From Streptomyces mutabilis (GTDB lineage: Bacteria > Actinomycetota > Actinomycetes > Streptomycetales > Streptomycetaceae): a DNA stretch of 64,000 bases. The DNA lies in NCBI RefSeq assembly GCF_014649815.1, contig NZ_BMTT01000013.1, positions 1 through 64,000 of the forward strand, read 5' to 3'. Positions 1 to 13,960 of this stretch are shown here, in pieces (position 1 is the stretch's first letter; every line of letters starts with the position of its first letter). The notes under the pieces were generated by a model, which worked only from the letters and a program-made list of their open reading frames with translations, ran no database searches and was not told where the DNA came from. The position numbers and the translations under genes are program-made.

Positions 1-62
1 CCTTACAGCGCCGATGGTACTGCAGGGGGGACCCTGTGGGAGAGTAGGACGCCGCCGAACAA
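1..62 (+). rRNA. rrf: 5S ribosomal RNA, 3' part only
   Basis: The first 62 bases match the 3' half of actinobacterial 5S rRNA, including the conserved block CCGATGGTACTGCAGG and the AGAGTAGGACGCCGCC end region. The 5' half lies outside the window. This marks the end of an rRNA operon transcribed into the window. The exact 3' end is uncertain by a few bases. A terminator hairpin follows within 10 bases. Confidence 0.93.
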
Positions 63-70
63 TCTTTAGA

Positions 71-114
71 AGGGTTGGACCCCGAACTTCGGTTCCGGGT
101 CCAACCCTTTTTTG
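71..114 (+). terminator. Terminator of the rRNA operon
   Basis: A long stem with an AGGGTTGGACC left arm and GGTCCAACCCT-type right arm closes on a TTCG tetraloop, with one internal mismatch, and runs straight into six T residues. This is a classical intrinsic terminator, of a strength expected behind an rRNA operon. Confidence 0.88.
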
Positions 115-159
115 TTGCCCGTTACTTGAAGTTCACGTTGCGCTACGAGCATCGGCCGT

Positions 160-837
160 ATGGGTACCGCAGCAATGCTCAGGGCCGCCGGCGTTGGAGT
201 CGGCGACGAGGTCGTCGTACCTGCCTTCGGGAATGTGGAAGTCGCCGAGGCCGTCGCCCTGGTCGGCGCTCTGCCGGTCTTCGCCGACATAGATCCCGCC
301 ACGTACTGCCTGGACGCCTCGGCGGTGGACGCGGCGCTGACCCCCCGTACCGCCGCCGTGGTCGTGGTGCACCGATTCGGACGGCCGGCGGACATGGCGC
401 CGCTGCACGCGGTCGGTCAGCGGCACGGGCTGCTGGTGCTGGAGCAGGGCGAGTCCGAGGCGCCGTACGACGAGATAGCGCAGCGTCGGCAGCGGGCGGC
501 CTATCTGGACGGAAAGTTGAAGGGGGTGCGCACGCCGGACTGGGGGGACGGGCACACCTATCAGCAGTACGTGGTGCGGGTGCCGGGCAACGGACGGCCG
601 GACCGCGACGCTTTCGCCCGTGCCGTGCGGGGGCGCGGAGTCGAGTGCCGAGTGCCGGTGAAGACGCCCGTGCACCGGATGCCCGGCTTCCGTCGGTGCG
701 TGTCGCTGCCGGAGACCGAGCGGGCCGCCGACGAGACGCTCGGCCTGCCGGTCGACGCCGCATTGACCAAGCGGGACATGCAGCGGATCGTGTCCGCCTG
801 CAATGCCTTGGGTGGGCTGCTGCAGCCGGCCTTCTGA
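160..837 (+). CDS. Shortened DegT/DnrJ/EryC1/StrS aminotransferase-like protein without PLP-binding residues
   Basis: The 225-residue product resembles the sugar aminotransferase family DegT/DnrJ/EryC1/StrS but is far shorter than the usual 370-400 residues. It begins inside the GT-x-A motif that normally lies about 50 residues in (MGTAAMLRAAGVGVGDEVVV). It keeps the VPAF and PADM segments. It then jumps from VLEQGESEAP directly to the C-terminal small domain (YDEIAQRRQRAAYLDGKL). The missing piece normally carries the PLP-binding lysine, and the EDxAQ aspartate is replaced (EQGES). An in-frame stop at 127-129 excludes a longer start in this frame, and no clear ribosome binding site precedes the ATG. 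The reading frame is clean, with codon use like its neighbours, so this may be a retained non-catalytic protein and not a fresh pseudogene. The related S. coelicolor gene is, as I recall, also annotated as truncated. Function unknown. Confidence 0.7.
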   Translation: MGTAAMLRAAGVGVGDEVVVPAFGNVEVAEAVALVGALPVFADIDPATYCLDASAVDAALTPRTAAVVVVHRFGRPADMAPLHAVGQRHGLLVLEQGESEAPYDEIAQRRQRAAYLDGKLKGVRTPDWGDGHTYQQYVVRVPGNGRPDRDAFARAVRGRGVECRVPVKTPVHRMPGFRRCVSLPETERAADETLGLPVDAALTKRDMQRIVSACNALGGLLQPAF

Positions 838-846
838 AAGGCGTGG

Positions 847-876
847 TTGGGAGCACCGGTCTGTTCGGGGTATGAT
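847..876 (+). promoter_or_regulatory. Promoter of tRNA-Thr
   Basis: TTGGGA at 847-852 and TATGAT at 871-876 are separated by 18 bases, a good match to the vegetative (HrdB) promoter pattern. The expected start of transcription near 883 lies about 30 bases before the tRNA. Confidence 0.7.
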
Positions 877-914
877 CTATTCCGTTGCCGCGAGGGAAAC
901 CTCGAAAGCGACAG

Positions 915-987
915 GCCCCTATAGCTCAGTCGGCAGAGCGTCTCCATGGTAAGGAGAAGGTCAACGGTTCGATTCCGTTTGGGGGCT
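915..987 (+). tRNA. tRNA-Thr (anticodon GGT)
   Basis: The 73 bases fold into a full cloverleaf. The acceptor stem pairs GCCCCTA with TGGGGGC (one G-T pair). The D arm has GCTC/GAGC, the anticodon stem is TCTCC/GGAGA around loop ATGGTAA, and the T arm has AACGG-TTCGATT-CCGTT. The anticodon at loop positions 3-5 is GGT, reading threonine ACC/ACT. CCA is not encoded. Confidence 0.96.
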
Positions 988-996
988 CCGTAGTTG

Positions 997-1025
997 AAGG
1001 CCCCGCCCAATCGGGCGGGGCCTTT
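997..1025 (+). terminator. Terminator between tRNA-Thr and osaC
   Basis: AAGGCCCCGCCC and GGGCGGGGCCTT form a perfect 12-bp stem with loop AATC, followed by TTC. It lies between the tRNA and the convergent osaC gene and can serve both strands. Confidence 0.88.
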
Positions 1026-1048
1026 TCGCATGCCCGGGGACGGGAGAG

Positions 1049-3802
1049 TCAGTCCGCGTGCGGCTCGGGGACCCGCATCGCCAGAATCGCCATGTCGTCG
1101 GACGGAGCGTCCGACGCGAAGCGTTCCACCGCGCGCATGATGCGGGCAGCCACCGCGCCCGCCGTCAGCCCCGTGCAGGTGGTGAGGACATCGGCGAGAC
1201 CGTCGTCGCCCAGCATGCGCGTGCCCTCCCGCCGTTCGGTGACACCGTCCGTGACGCAGAGCAGGACGTCGCCCGGGTCGAGGGTGACCGTCTGCTCGTA
1301 GAGTTCCAGGTCCTCGATCACGCCGAGGAGCGGCTGGGGCTCGGCGGCGGGCTCCACCGTGCCGTCCTGGCGCAGGCGGAGGGGGAGGGGGTGGCCGGCG
1401 CAGACCACCTTCAGCTCGGCGCCGCCGTCCTCCTGCGGGCGCATCTCGCCGTACAGGAGGGTGAGGAACCGGCTGCGGGCGCCCTCGTCGAGGATGGCGG
1501 AGTTGAGGCGCTCCAGGACCGCCGGGCCGCTCAGGCCCTCACGGGCGAGCAGGCGCAGCGCGTGCCGGGCCAGGCCCGTGACGGCCGCCGCGTTCGGGCC
1601 AGTGCCGCACACGTCGCCGATGGCGAAGCCGTACGCGTCGTCGCTGATGGGGAAGAGGTCGTAGAAGTCGCCGCCGACCTCGTTGCCCTCGCCGGCCGCA
1701 CGGTAGATGACCTCGACCTCGACGCCGTCGATGACGGGGAGCTCCGGGGGCAGCAGACTGCGCTGGAGGGACTGGCTGATGGCCGTGCGCTCCGAGTACA
1801 GGCGGGCGTTGTCCAGGGCCAGGGCCGCCCTGCGGGACAGGTCCTCGGCGAGTTCCAAAATCTCCTGGCGGAAGTGCTCGTCGGTCGGCTTGCCGAGTGT
1901 GAGCATGCCGATGACGCGGTTGCGGGCGACGAGGGGGAGGACCACGGTCTCGCCGCCCACCGCGGCCGCCGTGACCAGCGTCGGGCCGATGCCGGTGTTC
2001 AGTTGGGGCGTCGTACCGCTGTTCAGGCCCAGGTCGCGCATGGAGGTGCGCAGCGCGGCCTGGTGGGCCAGCTCGCCGGGTGCCAACCAGACACGGGCGC
2101 CGGGGGTGGGCACCGGGTCAGGCGGGGCGATCTTGGACAGCAGGGACTTGATGCCGTCGATGAGTTCCTCGTCCTCGTGCAGGACGTAGGACAGGTACGG
2201 CTCCGAGGCCTGGTCGGCGATGGTGTAGACGGCGCACCAGGTGGCCAGGGTCGGGACCGTCATCTGAGCCATGAGGGCCAGGGTCTGGTCGCGGTCCAGG
2301 GTGCCGGCGAGGAGGTCGGAGGCTTCGACCAGGAAGCTCAGCGAGCCCCGGCGCAGGCGCTCCAGTTCGCCCAGGCGGGCGGACTCGACGGCCAGGGCGA
2401 TGCGGTCGGCGGCGAACTGGAGGCGCAGCGCCTCCTCGTTGGAGTACCGGTCGGCGGCCTCCGCGGCGACGCCCAGGGAGCCGGTGAGGCGGCCCTCGAC
2501 CTTCAGCGGGACGGTGACGACCGAGCGCATGCCGGTGCCGTTGAGCAGCGGGACGGCGCCGGGGACCGCGGCCAGGTCGTCGTGGACGGCGGGCATGCGC
2601 GCGGAGCCGTAGCGGCCCGGGCCGGCCTCGACGGGGACGCGGGCGAAGCGCTGGCGGGCGGAGGGCAGGCCGGTGGACGCGCGGACCTCCAACTCCGTCT
2701 CGTCGTCGGTCGCCAGGAGCAGGAAGGCGGCGTCGGCGTCGAGCATGTCGCGGGCGCGCTCGACCGTGCGCTGGAGGAGGCCGTCGAGGTCGTCCGGGGC
2801 GGGGGAGCCGATGAACACCTCGAAGGGATCGGTGCTCTGGCCCTCGGAGGAGGCTCCGGGATCGGAGGCCGGTACGCGCAACGGTGTCTGCAGGACGGCG
2901 CGTTCGTGGTCGCGCACGAGCAGGCAGACCGTGGAGGGCTCGCCGCCTGCGTCGCGGACGCGGAGGTGGGAGGCGTAGACCGGGGTGACGCGGCCGTTGG
3001 CGCCCCTTATGCCGTAGCTGCCCTCCCAGCGGGACAGCTGGAGTGCCTCGGCGATGCCGGTGCTGGTGCCCGGAGTGTGCGGCCAGGCGGCGAGGTCGGT
3101 CAGCGGCTTGCCCACGACCTGCTCGGCGGCGTAGCCGAACAACTCCTCGGCGTCCTCGTTCCAGGACGTGACGGCGCCGGTGCGGTCGATCTGGACGACG
3201 GCGACGCGGACGCGGCCGTCGGCGAGCGGGAGCAGGTCGGCGGGGAGGGAGGGCCCGGCGGCGCGGGTGCCGACCGGGCGCTCGGGCAGGTGGAGATGGA
3301 ACCAGACGTTCTTCAGCGTGGGCGTGTACTCGACGCCCCAGCGGTCGGCCAGGGCCGCGCACAGCTGGAGGCCGCGGCCGCCCTCGCGGTCGAGGCTGCC
3401 CATGGTGGCGGGGGAGCCCTGGAGCGGGACCTCGCGCTCGGGGTAGTGGTCGGCCACCTCGATCCGGACGCCGTCGTCGCTGCGCAGGCACACGACGTCG
3501 GCGGTGGTGCCGGCGTGCACCACGGCGTTGGTCACCAGCTCGCTGGTGAGCACCACGGCGTCGTCGACGATGTCGGCATGGCCCCAGCCCTGCAGGGTGT
3601 CGCGGACGAAGGACCGGGCGCTCGCCACCGATCGTCCCACGGGCTCGAAGCTGGCGGCCGCGCGCGCGGTGATCACAGAATTCCTCGACCCTTTCTCCCC
3701 GTGCACGGCCTCATGGCCGACCGGCTCGCGCCGCTGCTGCGGCAGTCCACCCGTCGGCCCGGGATCCGGGGGCTGCTCCCCCGGGATCAGTCCGGTGGTC
3801 AT
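1049..3802 (-). CDS. osaC: OsaC-type multidomain regulator: anti-sigma-factor kinase, PAS, GAF, PP2C phosphatase
   Basis: The product has 917 residues. Visible domains in order: an RsbW-like HATPase (about 46-175, N box with TSELVTNAVVHA, G box GGRGLQL), a PAS domain (about 195-300), two GAF-type sensor regions (about 340-475 and 500-668), and a PP2C/SpoIIE phosphatase (about 690-911, metal-binding motifs GGDFYD, GDVCGTG, TDGVTE and DDMAIL). In S. coelicolor OsaC is divergent from osaAB and is reported to modulate sigma B after osmotic stress; the same layout here supports the name. The kinase domain would bind the sigma factor and the phosphatase would act on anti-sigma antagonist proteins. 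The ATG at 3802 is chosen because GGAGGGG lies 9 bases upstream; the frame itself stays open far upstream only because it runs antisense through the osaA repeats. Confidence 0.9.
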   Translation of the reverse strand: MTTGLIPGEQPPDPGPTGGLPQQRREPVGHEAVHGEKGSRNSVITARAAASFEPVGRSVASARSFVRDTLQGWGHADIVDDAVVLTSELVTNAVVHAGTTADVVCLRSDDGVRIEVADHYPEREVPLQGSPATMGSLDREGGRGLQLCAALADRWGVEYTPTLKNVWFHLHLPERPVGTRAAGPSLPADLLPLADGRVRVAVVQIDRTGAVTSWNEDAEELFGYAAEQVVGKPLTDLAAWPHTPGTSTGIAEALQLSRWEGSYGIRGANGRVTPVYASHLRVRDAGGEPSTVCLLVRDHERAVLQTPLRVPASDPGASSEGQSTDPFEVFIGSPAPDDLDGLLQRTVERARDMLDADAAFLLLATDDETELEVRASTGLPSARQRFARVPVEAGPGRYGSARMPAVHDDLAAVPGAVPLLNGTGMRSVVTVPLKVEGRLTGSLGVAAEAADRYSNEEALRLQFAADRIALAVESARLGELERLRRGSLSFLVEASDLLAGTLDRDQTLALMAQMTVPTLATWCAVYTIADQASEPYLSYVLHEDEELIDGIKSLLSKIAPPDPVPTPGARVWLAPGELAHQAALRTSMRDLGLNSGTTPQLNTGIGPTLVTAAAVGGETVVLPLVARNRVIGMLTLGKPTDEHFRQEILELAEDLSRRAALALDNARLYSERTAISQSLQRSLLPPELPVIDGVEVEVIYRAAGEGNEVGGDFYDLFPISDDAYGFAIGDVCGTGPNAAAVTGLARHALRLLAREGLSGPAVLERLNSAILDEGARSRFLTLLYGEMRPQEDGGAELKVVCAGHPLPLRLRQDGTVEPAAEPQPLLGVIEDLELYEQTVTLDPGDVLLCVTDGVTERREGTRMLGDDGLADVLTTCTGLTAGAVAARIMRAVERFASDAPSDDMAILAMRVPEPHAD

Positions 3803-4195
3803 TCCGGCCGCCCCTCCGATGCCCGCTCGTATCCGTGCCACCGCCCAGGCCGGACGGACCGGCGTGGCTGGACAGCCGCATGCAAGGTTACTTACCTTCG
3901 CCGTCCACGCGGATGCCGGTCTGCAGTGTTTCCGCCCAGAGGGTGTGCGGACGATGTGCGAAGCTGCCGAACTGTTATGGCCTGGTTCAGCCGGGGTGAA
4001 ACACTGGGCAAGCTTCCAGTGAAGGTCTGGGCAGGTTGAATGCGCACCCGATGCGGCGGGCAGCAGCCTCGGAGCGGTCCGGCGAATCCGTGCGGGCCGT
4101 GCCCAGCAGCAAAGGAAGTACGCGGCAGTAACCGGCCCGCCGAGCGGTGGCGGCCGGGCACAGCAGTAACGGTCGACCCCTGCGGGAGGGACACA
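3803..4195. promoter_or_regulatory. Divergent intergenic region osaC / osaA
   Basis: These 393 bases separate two divergent regulators and must hold both promoters. I see no convincing open frame. A six-base inverted repeat CACTGG-N8-CCAGTG (4002-4021, centred on AAGCTT) is the most obvious candidate operator. A GGATAC hexamer on the minus strand near 3830 resembles the -10 of sigma-B-type promoters, but no matching -35 is evident. Confidence 0.5.
4002..4021. promoter_or_regulatory. Inverted repeat between osaC and osaA
   Basis: CACTGG and CCAGTG are perfect 6-bp arms around an 8-base centre GCAAGCTT. The position, 175 bases before osaA and 200 bases before osaC, suits an operator. There is no T tract, so a terminator is unlikely. 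The binding protein is unknown. Confidence 0.35.
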
Positions 4196-9673
<5,478 letters not shown>

Positions 9674-10135
9674 GGGCCGGGTCCCCGCGGGCACGGAGCG
9701 GTGCGTTCGGGCACCGTGCCCGCGGTACGTTCGGGCACTGTTCCGGCGTCTGCCGGAGTACTGCCTCTCGGAGGCGTGTCGCAGGACGGTCGGCGGCGTG
9801 AACGGGTACCGTCCGCACGGCGCGTTCGGACGGTGTGCGAACGTGGGTGTACGCGTGGCGGGAAGCACCGGTGTTCGCGCCGAGTCGCTGACTCAGTGTG
9901 CCCGGAGCCGTGTAGAAGCGCGGGATGCGGGGAACCTTCTGGTCCCCAGCCGCGTTTCTGCTACGTGCACAGTGACATCGCGGTGACAGGGTGTGGCGAC
10001 AGGCGGGGTGCGGCTACGATGACCGGCACAAGGACGGGCGGCGCAAGGGAGTCGTCCCCTGGGGTGGCCCCCGGCGGCGCTGCCCCAAGTCCTGCGGACA
10101 GGGGAGGCCCCACGCCGGGGCGAGGAGGGCGGGCC
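9674..10135 (+). other. Intergenic region osaA - osaB, no gene seen
   Basis: This stretch of 462 bases has no frame with a credible start, homology or ribosome binding site. Near its left end GTTCGGGCAC occurs twice (9705 and 9729 regions), and CGGGCAC-C-GTGCCCG (9708-9722) is a perfect short palindrome. A separate promoter for osaB is possible, but no clear -35/-10 pair was found. Confidence 0.5.
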
Positions 10136-10810
10136 ATGGTGCAGAAGGCCAAGATCCTCCTGGTCGATGACCGGCCGGAGAATCTGCTGGCGCTGGAGGC
10201 GATCCTCTCGGCGCTCGATCAGACGCTGGTGCGGGCATCGTCCGGGGAGGAAGCGCTCAAAGCACTGCTCACGGACGACTTCGCGGTCATTCTGCTGGAC
10301 GTCCAGATGCCGGGCATGGACGGTTTCGAGACCGCCGCCCACATCAAGCGACGGGAGCGGACTCGGGACATCCCGATCATCTTCCTCACCGCGATCAACC
10401 ACGGTCCGCACCACACCTTCCGCGGGTACGCGGCGGGGGCGGTGGACTACATCTCCAAGCCGTTCGACCCGTGGGTGCTGCGTGCGAAGGTCTCCGTCTT
10501 CGTCGAGCTCTACATGAAGAACTGCCAGCTGCGCGAGCAGGCGGCGCTGCTGCGGCTCCAGTTGGAGGGCGGCGGCAAGGAGCCGGCGGGCGAGGCCAAG
10601 GAGCCGGCGGGGCTGCTCGCCGAGCTGTCGGCGCGGCTGGCGGCCGTCGAGGAGCAGGCCGAGGCGCTCTCCAAGCAGCTGGGTGACGAGTCGACGGACG
10701 CGGCGGCGGTGGCGACGGCGGCTCATCTGGAGCGCAAGCTCACCGGACTGCGGCGGGCGCTGGACGCCCTGGAGCCGGGCTCGTCCGGAGGGCAGGCCGC
10801 GGTCAACTGA
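10136..10810 (+). CDS. osaB: OsaB-type response regulator with coiled-coil output
   Basis: The 224-residue protein has an N-terminal receiver domain (about 3-125): acidic pair DD in ILLVDDRPEN, phosphoacceptor D55 in VILLDVQMPG, the T/S switch in IIFLTA, and the lysine in ISKPFD. No DNA-binding domain follows. Residues from about 135 form an Ala/Glu/Leu-rich coiled coil that probably mediates protein contacts. It lies downstream of the hybrid kinase gene osaA, as in S. coelicolor, where OsaB is required for aerial mycelium under osmotic stress. The ATG at 10136 follows AGGAGG by 8 bases. Target of the output region is unknown. Confidence 0.9.
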   Translation: MVQKAKILLVDDRPENLLALEAILSALDQTLVRASSGEEALKALLTDDFAVILLDVQMPGMDGFETAAHIKRRERTRDIPIIFLTAINHGPHHTFRGYAAGAVDYISKPFDPWVLRAKVSVFVELYMKNCQLREQAALLRLQLEGGGKEPAGEAKEPAGLLAELSARLAAVEEQAEALSKQLGDESTDAAAVATAAHLERKLTGLRRALDALEPGSSGGQAAVN

Positions 10811-10953
10811 GCGCGGCCGGTGGCGCCCTCGGCGGAGCACGAGCGATGAGGGCGCGTCAGGGGCAGTACCGGAGGCGTCAGTTCCGTTCTCACGCGGAGG
10901 CGACACGAACGGGTGAAGCGGTGGGCACACGTGTCGACCGCCGTCTCCCCCGG

Positions 10954-10959
10954 TAACCT
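10954..10959 (+). promoter_or_regulatory. -10 element for a probable leaderless ftsK transcript
   Basis: TAACCT ends 7 bases before the ATG of ftsK, and no ribosome binding site lies in between. A weak -35 match (GTGTCG, 10931-10936) is 17 bases upstream. This is the usual geometry of leaderless genes in Streptomyces. Confidence 0.5.
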
Positions 10960-10966
10960 CACACCT

Positions 10967-13702
10967 ATGGCCTCACGTCCCTCCGCAGCCAAGAAGCAGC
11001 CCGCGAAGAAGGCGGCCGCTCCCGCGAAGGGTCCGGTGAAGAAGGCCCCCGCCAAGAAGGCTCCGGCGAAGAGGGCCCCCGCCAAGAAGGCCGCCGCGAA
11101 GAAGCCCGCGCCCAAGCCGGCGCCCAGTCCGACGGGAGGCGTCTACCGGGTCGCACGCGCCCTCTGGCTGGGCGTCGCGCACGCCGTCGGTGCCGTCTTC
11201 CGCGGCGTAGGGCAGGGCGCGAAGAACCTCGACCCGGCGCATCGCAAGGACGGCGTCGCCCTGCTGCTGCTCGGCGTCTGTCTGATCGTGGCCGCGGGCA
11301 CCTGGGCCGACCTCAAGGGGCCCGTCGGCGACCTCGTCGAGATCCTCGTCACCGGCGCCTTCGGCCGACTGGACCTGCTGGTCCCGCTCCTGCTCGGCGC
11401 CATCGCCGTACGCCTGATCCGGCACCCGGAGAAACCCGAGGCCAACGGCCGGATCGTGATCGGCCTGTCCGCGCTCGTCGTCGGCGTCCTCGGCCAGGTG
11501 CACATCGCCTGCGGCTCACCGGCCCGCGGCGACGGCATGCACGCCATAAGGGACGCCGGCGGCCTCATCGGCTGGGGTGCGGCGACGCCGCTGTCGTACA
11601 CGATGACGGACGTTCTGGCCGTGCCGCTGCTCGTGCTGCTCACCGTCTTCGGGCTGCTGGTCGTCACGGCCACCCCGGTCAACGCCGTTCCGCAGCGGCT
11701 GCGGCAGCTCGGCGTGCGGCTCGGCCTCGTACGCGACCCGGAGGCCGACGAGTTCTCGGAGGACGACGAGCGGTACGACGAGCAGTGGCGCGAGGCGCTG
11801 CCCGCGCGGTCACGCAAGCGGGGCGGACCGGCCGCCGAGCCGTACGACCCCGTCGGGGAGGAGCAGGAGGCGCTCGCCCGGCGCCGCACCAGGCCCCGGC
11901 GGTCCGCCGTGCCGCATCCCGACAACAAGAACCGTCCGATGGACGCCGTGGACGTCGCCGCCGCCGCGGCTGCCGCCCTCGACGGTGCCGTACTGCACGG
12001 GATGCCGCCGTCGCCGCTGGTCGCCGACCTCACCCAGGGCGTGAGCACGGGGGAGCGGGAGTCGTCGGCACCGACTCCGACGCCGGTTCCGGCGGCGCGC
12101 CCGCAGCCGGGGAAGCTCAAGAAGGACGGCCCCGAAGAGAAGGCGGGCGTCCCGGACCTCACCAAGACGCCGGCCCCGCAGGAGCGGGAGCTTCCGCCGC
12201 GCGCCGAGCAGCTCCAGCTCTCCGGCGACATCACCTACTCGCTGCCGGCCCTCGGCCTCCTCACGCGCGGCGGTCCCGGCAAGGCGCGCAGCGCCGCCAA
12301 CGACGCCATAGTCGCCTCGCTGACCACCGTCTTCACCGAGTTCAAGGTCGACGCCGCCGTCACCGGATTCACCCGCGGCCCGACGGTCACGCGCTACGAG
12401 GTCGAGCTCGGGCCCGCCGTGAAGGTCGAGCGGATCACCGCGCTGGCCAAGAACATCGCCTACGCCGTCGCCAGCCCCGACGTGCGGATCATCAGCCCCA
12501 TCCCCGGCAAGTCCGCGGTCGGCATCGAGATCCCCAACACCGACCGGGAGATGGTCAACCTGGGCGACGTGCTGCGCCTCGCGGAGTCCGCCGAGGACGA
12601 CGACCCGATGCTGGTCGCCTTCGGGAAGGACGTCGAGGGCGGCTACGTCATGCACTCGCTGGCGAAGATGCCGCACATGCTGGTCGCGGGCGCCACCGGC
12701 TCCGGCAAGTCGTCCTGCATCAACTGCCTGATCACCTCGATCATGATGCGGGCGACGCCGGAGGACGTCCGGATGATCCTGGTCGACCCCAAGCGCGTCG
12801 AGCTGACCGCCTACGAGGGCATCCCGCACCTGATCACGCCGATCATCACCAACCCGAAGCGGGCCGCCGAGGCGCTCCAGTGGGTCGTACGGGAGATGGA
12901 CCTCCGCTACGACGACCTCGCGGCCTACGGCTACCGGCACATCGACGACTTCAACCGCGCGGTGCGCGAGGGCAAGGTCAAGCCGCCCGAGGGCAGCGAG
13001 CGCGAGCTCCAGCCGTACCCGTACCTGCTGGTGATCGTCGACGAGCTGGCCGACCTGATGATGGTGGCGCCGCGCGACGTCGAGGACGCCATCGTGCGCA
13101 TCACGCAGCTCGCGCGCGCGGCCGGCATCCACCTGGTGCTCGCCACCCAGCGGCCGTCCGTCGACGTCGTCACCGGCCTGATCAAGGCGAACGTGCCCTC
13201 GCGGCTCGCGTTCGCCACGTCCTCGCTCGCCGACTCGCGGGTCATCCTCGACCAGCCCGGCGCCGAGAAGCTGATCGGCAAGGGCGACGGCCTCTTCCTG
13301 CCGATGGGCGCCAACAAGCCGACCCGTATGCAGGGCGCGTTCGTGACCGAGGAGGAGGTCCAGGCGGTCGTCCGGCACTGCAAGGAGCAGATGGCGCCCG
13401 TCTTCCGGGACGACGTCACCGTCGGCACCAAGCAGAAGAAGGAGATCGACGAGGACATCGGCGACGACCTCGACCTGCTCTGCCAGGCCGCCGAACTGGT
13501 CGTCTCCACGCAGTTCGGATCGACCTCCATGCTCCAGCGCAAGCTGCGCGTCGGCTTCGCCAAGGCGGGGCGGCTGATGGACCTGATGGAGTCGCGCAGC
13601 ATCGTCGGACCGAGCGAAGGATCGAAGGCTCGTGACGTTCTTGTGAAGCCTGATGAGCTGGACGGCGTGCTCGCCGTGATCCGGGGGGAGTCTGAGGGCT
13701 AG
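10967..13702 (+). CDS. ftsK: DNA translocase FtsK
   Basis: The 911-residue protein begins with a Lys/Ala/Pro-rich basic tract (about 1-45). About four membrane segments (roughly 85-240), an acidic/proline linker, and the motor domain follow, with Walker A at GATGSGKSS (K581) and Walker B in LLVIVDELADL. The C-terminal winged-helix gamma domain (from about 845) reads the chromosome polarity motifs. FtsK sits at the division septum and pumps chromosomes into spores during sporulation septation. I chose ATG 10967 because of the -10-like TAACCT 7 bases before it. A GTG at 10913 in the same frame (GGAGG 12 bases upstream) would add 18 residues. It stands alone between osaB and the RodZ-like gene. 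Confidence 0.95.
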   Translation: MASRPSAAKKQPAKKAAAPAKGPVKKAPAKKAPAKRAPAKKAAAKKPAPKPAPSPTGGVYRVARALWLGVAHAVGAVFRGVGQGAKNLDPAHRKDGVALLLLGVCLIVAAGTWADLKGPVGDLVEILVTGAFGRLDLLVPLLLGAIAVRLIRHPEKPEANGRIVIGLSALVVGVLGQVHIACGSPARGDGMHAIRDAGGLIGWGAATPLSYTMTDVLAVPLLVLLTVFGLLVVTATPVNAVPQRLRQLGVRLGLVRDPEADEFSEDDERYDEQWREALPARSRKRGGPAAEPYDPVGEEQEALARRRTRPRRSAVPHPDNKNRPMDAVDVAAAAAAALDGAVLHGMPPSPLVADLTQGVSTGERESSAPTPTPVPAARPQPGKLKKDGPEEKAGVPDLTKTPAPQERELPPRAEQLQLSGDITYSLPALGLLTRGGPGKARSAANDAIVASLTTVFTEFKVDAAVTGFTRGPTVTRYEVELGPAVKVERITALAKNIAYAVASPDVRIISPIPGKSAVGIEIPNTDREMVNLGDVLRLAESAEDDDPMLVAFGKDVEGGYVMHSLAKMPHMLVAGATGSGKSSCINCLITSIMMRATPEDVRMILVDPKRVELTAYEGIPHLITPIITNPKRAAEALQWVVREMDLRYDDLAAYGYRHIDDFNRAVREGKVKPPEGSERELQPYPYLLVIVDELADLMMVAPRDVEDAIVRITQLARAAGIHLVLATQRPSVDVVTGLIKANVPSRLAFATSSLADSRVILDQPGAEKLIGKGDGLFLPMGANKPTRMQGAFVTEEEVQAVVRHCKEQMAPVFRDDVTVGTKQKKEIDEDIGDDLDLLCQAAELVVSTQFGSTSMLQRKLRVGFAKAGRLMDLMESRSIVGPSEGSKARDVLVKPDELDGVLAVIRGESEG

Positions 13703-13887
13703 GGAGCGGTACGCGACGTGTCTCCCCGGCGGAGGGTCACGGTCACCGTCCGATCGTGACTCACCCGTTAGGGATCATTGAGCAACCGTTCCCCCTTGGG
13801 GTACGTCAAGTTGAGGGAAGTGACAAACAGATAGTCCACCATCGGATGTCGGGCCATACCGATGGCGTACAAAGTCGTACCGCCCGG

Positions 13888-13918
13888 TTGCCCCACCCGT
13901 TTGTACCCCCCCTAGACT
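13888..13918 (+). promoter_or_regulatory. Promoter of the RodZ-like gene
   Basis: TTGCCC (13888-13893) and TAGACT (13913-13918) are 19 bases apart, 43 bases before the GTG start. Both hexamers fit the HrdB pattern; the spacing is slightly long. Confidence 0.45.
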
Positions 13919-13960
13919 GAACGTCCAGCACAGGCGGCTAAACGCTCGAAAGGCGCCCCC

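Noticed and set aside
915-987. tRNA-Thr gene as phage or integrative-element attachment site
   Set aside because: No integrase gene and no repeated tRNA 3' end were seen in the window.
9701-10135. N-terminal extension of osaB by 145 codons
   Set aside because: No homology and Arg/Gly-rich random composition; the ATG at 10136 has a proper AGGAGG.
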